Source: Planctomycetota bacterium | GTDB lineage: Bacteria; Planctomycetota; Phycisphaerae; WQYP01 | Length of the DNA: 8,392 bases | Direction: 5' to 3' | Assembly: GCA_021805585.1 (NCBI GenBank) | Contig: JAJZEY010000060.1 | Span: forward strand, 1-8,392 | Shown here: piece by piece, positions 1 through 5,071 of the stretch | Layout of the letters: each line of letters starts with the position of its first letter | Numbering within the stretch: position 1 is the stretch's first letter | The notes under the pieces: model-generated | What the model saw: only the letters and a program-made list of their open reading frames with translations | What the model was told of the DNA's origin: nothing | The model's database searches: none | Made by a program: the position numbers and the translations under genes

Positions 1-950
1 AATTCAGTCAGCAGCCGGGGGTATAGTTGGTTTTCCGGCTCCTCCACGCAAAGCAGCGGATGTGACCGAGGATCGTAAAGAAGGACAAGGTATGCGAACA
101 TTTTGATGGTGCCGTCAGAAACATGCCGGGCTAAAAATGGATCGGCAAATGCGCCATCCTGAAACCGAAGCAATACCCTGCCTTCTTCGGTGGTTTTGGC
201 ATCCACATTGGTGATCCCGGGCACACGCTGCTTAAGGTGTTTGATAATCTCGTCAAAGACATTCCGGTGGCGCTTGTAAAGAAACTCAGTGACGAGGGCG
301 AGGTTTTCACCTTCTTTAGACAGGTGCTCGGCGTAGCCGGCCTCCTGTTCCGGCCGCGCACGCTGGATATGAAAATCGGAAATGTGCCAGTTGGATATCA
401 GGTCGCCCAAAGCCATTGCTGCCGGAAACTTTTTGAATTGCGCCAATCCCTTGATCGCTAATGTATCCGGCGACTTAAGCGTTTGATCTTCGCGCATCAG
501 TTCACTTTCATTTTTCACCTTGTCTGGTTCATTGGTAACGGCGGTTCCCTGGCCGTTCTTAAAATCCAGAAAGTGCCAGGGTTGCCCCTTGCTGCCCCGG
601 CGGTATTTAAGCACTTCGCGCTTTACGATTGGTCTTCCATCCATTTCATCAATGGCCAGCGTATAGGTGATCAGCGGCGAATTATCTTTCTCCCGGAATT
701 TCAATTCAATTTCAATCGGCCCCTCGGCGTTGCGGCTGCGCGCCTCCTGAAACCCCCGGCTCCCGCCCAGTCGCGTCAGGGCGACAGGAATATCCTCGGT
801 CAAGGCATCTTTAAGGAAGCCAAACACACTTAAAAGTGTGGACTTGCCCGTACCGTTTGCACCCACTAACACGCACAGGCGTGGAATGTTTTTAAGCTCA
901 GCATCCTGGAACGTCTTGAAGTTCTTGAGTTTGATCGATTCAAGTTTCAT
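1..950 (-). CDS. AAA family ATPase (COG4637-like, SMC/RecF-type), 3' end outside window
   Basis: The reading frame runs open from an ATG at 950-948 to the left edge, giving 316 codons without a stop. A good ribosome binding site (AAAGGAA) lies about 8 bases before the ATG. The start MKLESIKLKNFKTF is typical of RecF/SMC-like ATPases. The Walker A loop is GANGTGKST at residues 30-38. A signature-like VSDGTIKMFAYL lies at 277-288, and the Walker B strand with catalytic glutamates is LLCVEEPENQL at 299-309. The segment between, including YRRG and PWHFLDF near 117-130, fits the COG4637 predicted ATPases. Family members are usually around 380-400 residues, so the last fifth or so is missing. The function is unproven. 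Relatives often pair with a small DUF4276-type gene and are suspected of defence or DNA-repair roles, but any such partner would lie beyond position 1. ATP binding is confident; the biological role is not. Confidence 0.9.
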   Translation of the reverse strand, partial: MKLESIKLKNFKTFQDAELKNIPRLCVLVGANGTGKSTLLSVFGFLKDALTEDIPVALTRLGGSRGFQEARSRNAEGPIEIELKFREKDNSPLITYTLAIDEMDGRPIVKREVLKYRRGSKGQPWHFLDFKNGQGTAVTNEPDKVKNESELMREDQTLKSPDTLAIKGLAQFKKFPAAMALGDLISNWHISDFHIQRARPEQEAGYAEHLSKEGENLALVTEFLYKRHRNVFDEIIKHLKQRVPGITNVDAKTTEEGRVLLRFQDGAFADPFLARHVSDGTIKMFAYLVLLYDPRSHPLLCVEEPENQLYPRLLTE

Positions 951-1123
951 GCTGTAAATTCCTTTCCGGCCAACCATGGTATCCGACGGTACCTAAAATG
1001 GTAAATAATATATGCGGGGTTTGAATGGGGATCTGCCAATATTTGCGGCGTACCAATCGTTTTCGCCTTCTTGGGCGGCGTTTGGGCAGCGACAAGGGCA
1101 CTTCCTGTCGTCCGACCGAGCAT
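947..1123 (-). CDS. Doubtful small ORF overlapping the ATPase start
   Basis: A 58-codon minus-strand frame starts at an ATG (1123-1121) and stops at TGA, which shares ATGA with the start of the downstream ATPase. That is the geometry of translational coupling. The predicted peptide begins MLGRTTGSALVAAQ and resembles no family I know. There is no clear ribosome binding site, and the frame stays open upstream of the ATG for about 27 more codons without a better start. Another minus-strand frame over the same bases is also open, which argues for low-constraint DNA. The overlap could be chance. I list it because of the junction, not because the peptide looks convincing. Confidence 0.2.
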   Translation of the reverse strand: MLGRTTGSALVAAQTPPKKAKTIGTPQILADPHSNPAYIIYHFRYRRIPWLAGKEFTA

Positions 1124-1391
1124 GGTGTCACAAAAATCGGCAAACCCCGAACCAAGCCACCCGTACCAACGGATGCCGTGCTTACGCCATCCTGACCGGG
1201 AATAGACTGGTTAACCGTCTTGCAGAGTTGTTATTATAGGACTTTGCGAATCGCGGATAATTCCACAAAATTATCAAAATTCCGCAATCATTTCCCTTAA
1301 CTGGTCGTTATACTTAAGTGCTAAACCCCGCAGGGTCGTTGCGCCCTTTTTGGGTTCTGCGGCCTGCCCAGCCAAAATCGTGAGGTGCCAC
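951..1391. other. Divergent intergenic region between ATPase and DUF4159 gene
   Basis: About 440 bases separate the two divergent genes. The segment near 1200-1320 is richer in A and T than its surroundings. It contains TATACT at 1309-1314, which resembles a -10 box for the plus-strand gene, but I see no convincing -35 at the right distance. CCGCAG and CTGCGG near 1327-1362 form a short inverted repeat just before the DUF4159 gene. No tRNA, transposase remnant or regular repeat is apparent. Apart from the doubtful small ORF at 947-1123, I see no gene here. Confidence 0.5.
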
Positions 1392-2900
1392 ATGACGTTC
1401 GTAAAAGCTGGAACCCTTGCTTCAACGCTTTTTGCCGCGGCCCTTATCGCTGTCGGCGGGGCGGTTCGTGGGTCATTTGTGAATCCGAAAGCCTGGGTTC
1501 CGCCACGTGCGCACCGCACCCGCCTTGCGGGCGGCGAAGCCACCGCTCCGCTGCCTCTGCCGGCCACTCCCGTTCGTCGGTCGGAACACCACCGCAAGCC
1601 CGCCCCACCGGCGCTTATCGGCATGTTGAATCTGAATGTCATTAAGAACCACCGCGTGGTCAACTACCCCACTGAAACCCTTGACCTTGAAACCCTGATG
1701 AACTGGACCAATTCCCAGCTTGGCCTGCATTACCGTTACGTTCAGGTGGACCCCACCCGCTTCAGCTACAGCCCGACGCAATTGCCCGTGCTGTATATCA
1801 CCGGCTGGACGCCGCTGCCGAATTTCAGCCCGGCGATTCTGGCCCGCATGCGCGGCTATGTGATTGCGGGCGGAACCATTCTTATTAATTCCAGTTGCGG
1901 GCGTCCCAAGTTCAATCAAAGCGCCATGGCCTTTGAACATGAACTGTTCCCGCACCATCCGTTCGGCGCGCTTCCGCTGGATGACCCGATGTTCCATGAC
2001 TTAAACCGCATTAAGACCATGCGTGTGCGTGTGGGCACCGGGGCGTGGAAACAGATTCCCGCCTATCTTCGCGTGATGTACATGGGCTGCCGGGCGGGGA
2101 TTATTTTCTCGCCGGTGGACATGAGCTGGGGCTGGGACGCGGGTTCGCATCCGATTAAGGGCGGCACGCTGTATGCCCAGCAGGACGCACTGCGTCTGGG
2201 GGCCAATATCCTGACCTATGTCCTGGCCAATTTCCAGTATGGCCGGGCCTTTGAAATTCAGAAAATTTATCAGCAGTCACGCATTGCCACGCGCGATCAG
2301 GTGGTGATTGCCCAGGTGGTGAACAATGGCGACTGGAATCCGACGCCGCACGGCCTGCCCAACCTTTTGAAATTCATTGACCAGAAAACCACCGTCAGCG
2401 TTCAGTTCAAGCGTGCCAAAGTTTCGCTGGACAGCCTGCAAGTCGGTAAATATCCATTTATTTACATGACCGGCCTGCGCAATTTCGCCTGGACGGCCAC
2501 GGAAATAAAGAATCTGCATAACTACCTCCACGCCGGCGGCGTGATTCTGGTGGATGACGCCATGGGGGCCAGCGCATTTGATACCGCGTTCCGCAAGGAA
2601 ATCCGGCTCGTGCTGCCGCACCACAAACTGGCCCTGCTGCCTATGACATCGCCCGTGTACAACGATGTCTTTAATGTCCGGCATGTCACGTATTCGCCGG
2701 TGGTGGCCACCGCCGCACCGGGGTTGAATAACCCTGTGCTGGAAGCCGCGACGATTGATGGCAACCCGGTGGTCATTTATTCACGGTTTTCGCTTTCCAA
2801 TGGCTGGGAAGACCTTCCCAACCCATACGCTAAGGCCTATTCCACAACGGATTCGCTGAAGCTGGGCACCAATATTCTGGTGTACGCCCTGACGCATTAA
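1392..2900 (+). CDS. Exported protein with two tandem DUF4159 domains
   Basis: The product is 502 residues. I chose the ATG at 1392 over the upstream TTG at 1350 because GAGG lies 6 bases before it and a signal peptide starts directly there: Lys5, a hydrophobic stretch at about 9-25, then a proline-rich linker to about 75. Two related domains follow, at about 77-282 and 303-502. Matching landmarks are LPVLYITGW (131-139) and YPFIYMTGL (354-362); AGGTILINSSCG (159-170) and AGGVILVDDAMG (381-392); FEHELFP (181-187) and FRKEIRLVLP (400-409); and LRLGANILTYVLA and LKLGTNILVYALT near each end. The second copy carries the usual DUF4159 features (DWNP at 314-317, VDDAMG, FDTAFRKE). The first has lost the paired aspartates. 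DUF4159 proteins have a predicted class I glutamine-amidotransferase-like fold, are common in planctomycetes and have no established function. The protein probably acts outside the cytoplasmic membrane. The gene stands alone and is closed by a terminator. Confidence 0.9.
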   Translation: MTFVKAGTLASTLFAAALIAVGGAVRGSFVNPKAWVPPRAHRTRLAGGEATAPLPLPATPVRRSEHHRKPAPPALIGMLNLNVIKNHRVVNYPTETLDLETLMNWTNSQLGLHYRYVQVDPTRFSYSPTQLPVLYITGWTPLPNFSPAILARMRGYVIAGGTILINSSCGRPKFNQSAMAFEHELFPHHPFGALPLDDPMFHDLNRIKTMRVRVGTGAWKQIPAYLRVMYMGCRAGIIFSPVDMSWGWDAGSHPIKGGTLYAQQDALRLGANILTYVLANFQYGRAFEIQKIYQQSRIATRDQVVIAQVVNNGDWNPTPHGLPNLLKFIDQKTTVSVQFKRAKVSLDSLQVGKYPFIYMTGLRNFAWTATEIKNLHNYLHAGGVILVDDAMGASAFDTAFRKEIRLVLPHHKLALLPMTSPVYNDVFNVRHVTYSPVVATAAPGLNNPVLEAATIDGNPVVIYSRFSLSNGWEDLPNPYAKAYSTTDSLKLGTNILVYALTH

Positions 2901-2976
2901 GGCTCCCTCATGCCGACAAATCAGGATTGACGGAGCATTTGGACCAGAAGCCCGGCATGAAAGTCACTTAAATATT

Positions 2977-3012
2977 GCCCCCCATCCGAACGGGTGGGGG
3001 GCATTTTTTTTT
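2977..3012 (+). terminator. Strong intrinsic terminator after the DUF4159 gene
   Basis: An 11-bp stem with one G-U pair (left arm GCCCCCCATCC, 4-base loop GAAC, right arm GGGTGGGGGGC) is followed by A and nine T. It ends the plus-strand gene 76 bases upstream. The T run overlaps the stop codon of the convergent minus-strand gene. Read from the minus strand the same hairpin lacks a real U tract, so it is mainly a plus-strand terminator. Confidence 0.93.
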
Positions 3013-3631
3013 ACGACGCGGCACCCGGCGCGCCGGTGCTGATGCGCAGATGATCGGCTACGATCCGATTAAACCGGCCCAGCAACAGCTTCCGAATATG
3101 CTGAAGCACCATCAGGCAGATTCTGGCCTGATCCTGCTCAGCCGCGATGGCTGAATTTTCCAGGGCCGCAAGGCTGCGTTCAAGCGACACATCCAGAAGA
3201 TTGCGAACCTTCTGGATATCATCGGTATGGGTCAGCCGATACAGGGCCGCCGCAGGGGCCGCCCGGCCGGGCATATGATGGCAAATCGCCCGGTCCAGAA
3301 TGGAACATTCCATATCCTGGTCGGGAAACGCATCATGCAGAAGCGGCGTCTGGCCAACTTCGTGCAATCCGGTCAGCATATGGCGGGCCATTACCCGGCC
3401 GAAATAGGCTATGGCGCTTTGGCGGCGGGCATCATAGCTTGCCAGTTGTTCCATGGCATGAATTACCGCAGCGCTTATGGCATCTTCACAATCCTGACTG
3501 GATCTGAATTTGATGCGCGATGACACACATATTGCCAGTTCGTGCATGCCCAGAAAAATGTCGTGCCATTTTCCCTCCGGCGCGGCCAGAAGGGTATTGA
3601 GTTTGCGGTGCAGACCTGCATATTTTGCCAT
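3011..3631 (-). CDS. Sigma-factor-like protein with gp55-type region 2
   Basis: The product is 206 residues. The ATG at 3631-3629 is preceded by AGGAG with 7 bases spacing. Residues 28-90 read like sigma region 2 of the phage T4 gp55 type: KFRSSQDCEDAI, then a helix, then SYDARRQSAIAYFGRVM, corresponding to the usual F-x-P-x(n)-AYF motif that contacts core RNA polymerase and the -10 element. The middle (about 95-150) matches nothing I recognise. The C-terminus contains RFNRIVADHLRIS (187-199), which looks like the first two helices of a helix-turn-helix, but only seven residues follow, so the DNA-reading helix of region 4 appears absent. It lies 108 bases downstream of a second sigma-like gene on the same strand and may be co-transcribed with it. 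It could be a sigma factor for a subset of promoters, an anti-sigma decoy, or a degenerate copy. The region 2 similarity is judged by eye only. Confidence 0.6.
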   Translation of the reverse strand: MAKYAGLHRKLNTLLAAPEGKWHDIFLGMHELAICVSSRIKFRSSQDCEDAISAAVIHAMEQLASYDARRQSAIAYFGRVMARHMLTGLHEVGQTPLLHDAFPDQDMECSILDRAICHHMPGRAAPAAALYRLTHTDDIQKVRNLLDVSLERSLAALENSAIAAEQDQARICLMVLQHIRKLLLGRFNRIVADHLRISTGAPGAAS

Positions 3632-3739
3632 AATAAAGCTCCTGAAAAATAAAAGAATGAAAAGAAATGACCGTGGATCGGGTGCCGCCCATTTTTCCCG
3701 CCGCCGGTGGCCTGTGTGCCGGATATTGACGGAGGGGAG

Positions 3740-4582
3740 TCAGCAAAAGAATTGATCGGCGTGCGGTTGAGTCCGCAGTGTCGCCATGGCTTCGCGAAGC
3801 AGTTGTCCCACCCGTGATACATGCACGCACAAAAGCCCGGCGATGCCGCTGCGCGGCATTTGGGCCACAAAGTGCAGTTCCACCACCCGGCGTTGCAGTG
3901 CCGGAAGGACCGCCAGCAGATGCTGTACAAGATCGACTGTTTCAACCGCGGCCCCGTTTGTGTTCCGACCTGTGCAAACTCCAATCGGGGTGGGCTTGCG
4001 GCAGTGCCAGCGGCGCAAGGCGTCCAGAATCGCGCCATGCATCCGGCGGCGGGCAAATGCACTGAAAGGAACGTTGTGGCGCGGATTGTACGTTTCCAGC
4101 GCGCCACACAGGCTTAGCAAAGCCTCCTGTTGAAGGTCGTCGCGCGTCAGGCCGGTGGCGGTATGACGGTATTTGCCGGCCAGGCGGGCAGCCATCGGAA
4201 TCAACAATTCCATGACGCGCTGCCGCGCGCCTTGGCGGACGGTTGGGTTCGGTCCGCTTCGCCAAAGTCGGCACAGGCTGGAAAGTTCCTGTTCCAATGC
4301 AGACCGATCATCGCCCAAGGCGGCATAAGCAAATTGTGACAATTGTGCGGGCGAAGGAACCGGGATTGGCCGTGGTGCCGGGACAGGGGGTGCGGGTGGA
4401 ATCCGTTTGGATCCATTTGGCATCCGGTCGGCCACACAATCCAGCGTGCGACGCTGGCGTATCCAGCCGATGAATCGGCCCAGAAGGCCAGCCTCTGGCT
4501 GCCGGACTAAAGGATGTGATGGTCCTGTGGCCAAAACAATATCAGCCGAGCGGGCGGACTTTTTTATGGATTGAATACGCAT
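3740..4582 (-). CDS. Sigma-70 family RNA polymerase sigma factor (FliA/SigB type)
   Basis: The product is 280 residues. The ATG at 4582-4580 is preceded by AGGA with 8 bases spacing. Region 2 lies at about 117-191: LTRDDLQQEALLSLCGALETY, then NPRHNVPFSAFARRRMHGAILDALR, the classical core-binding and -10 recognition helices. Region 4 lies at about 217-270, with LPALQRRVVELHFV and the helix-turn-helix ending SRVGQLLREAMATLR, close to the SRVSQL motif of FliA, SigB and WhiG. Region 3 is reduced to roughly 25 residues. The first 80 residues are an unusual extension with a proline-rich stretch (PPAPPVPAPRPIPVP) near 62-76. No anti-sigma gene is adjacent. The direct repeat over the promoter and RBS suggests local control. 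As a sigma-70 family member this is secure; its regulon is unknown. It could serve the neighbouring phage-like gene or a host process. Confidence 0.87.
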   Translation of the reverse strand: MRIQSIKKSARSADIVLATGPSHPLVRQPEAGLLGRFIGWIRQRRTLDCVADRMPNGSKRIPPAPPVPAPRPIPVPSPAQLSQFAYAALGDDRSALEQELSSLCRLWRSGPNPTVRQGARQRVMELLIPMAARLAGKYRHTATGLTRDDLQQEALLSLCGALETYNPRHNVPFSAFARRRMHGAILDALRRWHCRKPTPIGVCTGRNTNGAAVETVDLVQHLLAVLPALQRRVVELHFVAQMPRSGIAGLLCVHVSRVGQLLREAMATLRTQPHADQFFC

Positions 4583-4591
4583 AATTATTAT

Positions 4592-4609
4592 CCTAACAGT
4601 TACCTAACA
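4592..4609 (-). repeat. Direct repeat TGTTAGG x2 over sigma promoter and RBS
   Basis: On the minus strand TGTTAGG occurs twice with an 11-bp period (plus-strand CCTAACA at 4592-4598 and 4603-4609). The distal copy overlaps the proposed -10 box. The proximal copy supplies the AGGA ribosome binding site of the sigma gene. One helical turn of spacing places both on the same DNA face, as for a dimeric operator. Chance duplication is possible. Confidence 0.5.
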
Positions 4610-4634
4610 TACACCCATACAATCGTGGCGGCAA
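4606..4634 (-). promoter_or_regulatory. Candidate promoter of the sigma-factor gene
   Basis: Read on the minus strand, TTGCCG (4634-4629) and TATGTT (4611-4606) are separated by 17 bases, each matching 4 of 6 consensus positions. Transcription would start near 4600, leaving a leader of about 20 bases before the ATG. A better -35 hexamer, TTGACA (near 4669-4674), has no -10 at proper distance. Confidence 0.35.
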
Positions 4635-4709
4635 GGGTGATTATGAGAGTGAAAATCTGAATTTTTGTGTCAAAGATCCAGTAACATCAAATGGCCATGT
4701 AATTGCGTA

Positions 4710-4732
4710 TTACTAAACTATTAATTTAGTAA
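4710..4732. repeat. Perfect inverted repeat in the divergent control region
   Basis: TTACTAAA and its exact reverse complement TTTAGTAA flank a 7-base centre (CTATTAA). The dyad lies 24 bases upstream of the -35 box of the riboswitch transcript and about 75 bases upstream of the sigma promoter. It is very AT-rich and has no T run placing it as a terminator. An operator for a dimeric regulator is the natural reading, but nothing identifies the regulator. Confidence 0.5.
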
Positions 4733-4756
4733 AGCGACAATTTCGTTCTGATTTTC

Positions 4757-4784
4757 TTGACTCCCGATTCATTAGGGATAGGAT
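4757..4784 (+). promoter_or_regulatory. Candidate promoter of the riboswitch-transporter transcript
   Basis: TTGACT (4757-4762, 5 of 6) and TAGGAT (4779-4784, 4 of 6) are spaced by 16 bases. Initiation would fall near 4791, about 15 bases before the conserved riboswitch core, which is the expected arrangement. Confidence 0.55.
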
Positions 4785-4804
4785 AGCGGCTGATTCGCTG
4801 AGCA

Positions 4805-5006
4805 ATCGCCGAATGTGGCCACCGGAAATAAGGCCACAGCGGGGGAACCAAAAGGCCCGACAATGCGGGCTGGCATCAATTTCGTGCGTGGAGGGTTAAA
4901 TCCCGCCAAAGTACGGAAGTTGAATTGCTTATACGGGGCTAATTCATCGGATGGCCGATGAAGGGTCAAACAGCGGAACCCAGCCCGACAGCTAACCTCG
5001 CAGGCA
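4805..5006 (+). promoter_or_regulatory. ydaO-yuaA riboswitch (cyclic di-AMP)
   Basis: The conserved blocks of the ydaO-yuaA class appear in order: GCCGAAT (4808-4814); a closed stem GTGGCC (4815-4820) with GGCCAC (4832-4837); AGCGGGGGAACCA (4838-4850); GGGTTAAATCCC (4893-4904); GGGGCTAATTCATCGG (4935-4950) with its partner CCGATGAA (4955-4962) and AAGGGTCAAA; and the invariant 3' end CCCGACAGCTAACCTCG (4984-5000) followed by AGGC (5002-5005), which closes P1 with the first GCC. This RNA binds two cyclic di-AMP molecules and usually turns the downstream gene off. It lies 66 bases before a KimA-like potassium transporter start, and B. subtilis ydaO (kimA) is the gene that gave the class its name. 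The identification comes from recalled consensus, not from a covariance search. Confidence 0.93.
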
Positions 5007-5016
5007 AATAGTGAAA

Positions 5017-5064
5017 GGCCGGTCGTCGCCGGTTGCGGATCACCCGCGACCGACCGAAGGCGGA
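5017..5064 (+). promoter_or_regulatory. Possible expression platform: hairpin over the RBS
   Basis: GGTTGCGG (5031-5038) pairs with CCGCGACC (5044-5051, one G-U pair) around a 5-base loop. GGTC (5021-5024) then pairs with GACC (5052-5055), and GCC (5018-5020) can pair with GGC (5059-5061). The last pairing covers part of GGCGGA (5059-5064), the only Shine-Dalgarno-like stretch 7 bases before the ATG. No U tract follows, so control of translation fits better than transcription termination. The pairing is read by eye. Confidence 0.5.
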
Positions 5065-5071
5065 CTTGTAA

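Noticed and set aside
237..833. Two plus-strand ORFs (237-461 and 483-833)
   Set aside because: They lie antisense to the ATPase, whose Walker motifs and continuous frame make it the real gene.
1350..1391. TTG start at 1350 giving a 14-residue longer DUF4159 protein
   Set aside because: It would bury the signal peptide behind a polar leader. The ATG at 1392 has a GAGG site at proper distance.
951..1391. Possible tRNA, CRISPR array or insertion sequence in the long intergenic region
   Set aside because: No cloverleaf, regular repeat-spacer pattern, terminal inverted repeat or transposase-like frame could be found by eye.
1473..1997. Minus-strand ORF of 174 codons
   Set aside because: It is antisense to the DUF4159 gene and shows no family features.
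2977..3003. The hairpin as a terminator for the minus-strand sigma-like gene
   Set aside because: On the minus strand the hairpin is followed by AATATTTAAG rather than a U run, so only plus-strand termination is well supported.
3475..4107. Minus-strand ORF of 210 codons bridging the two sigma genes
   Set aside because: It is a different frame of the same strand, overlapping both sigma-like genes. Its composition is rich in Trp, Cys and Arg, as in shadow frames, and it has no motif.
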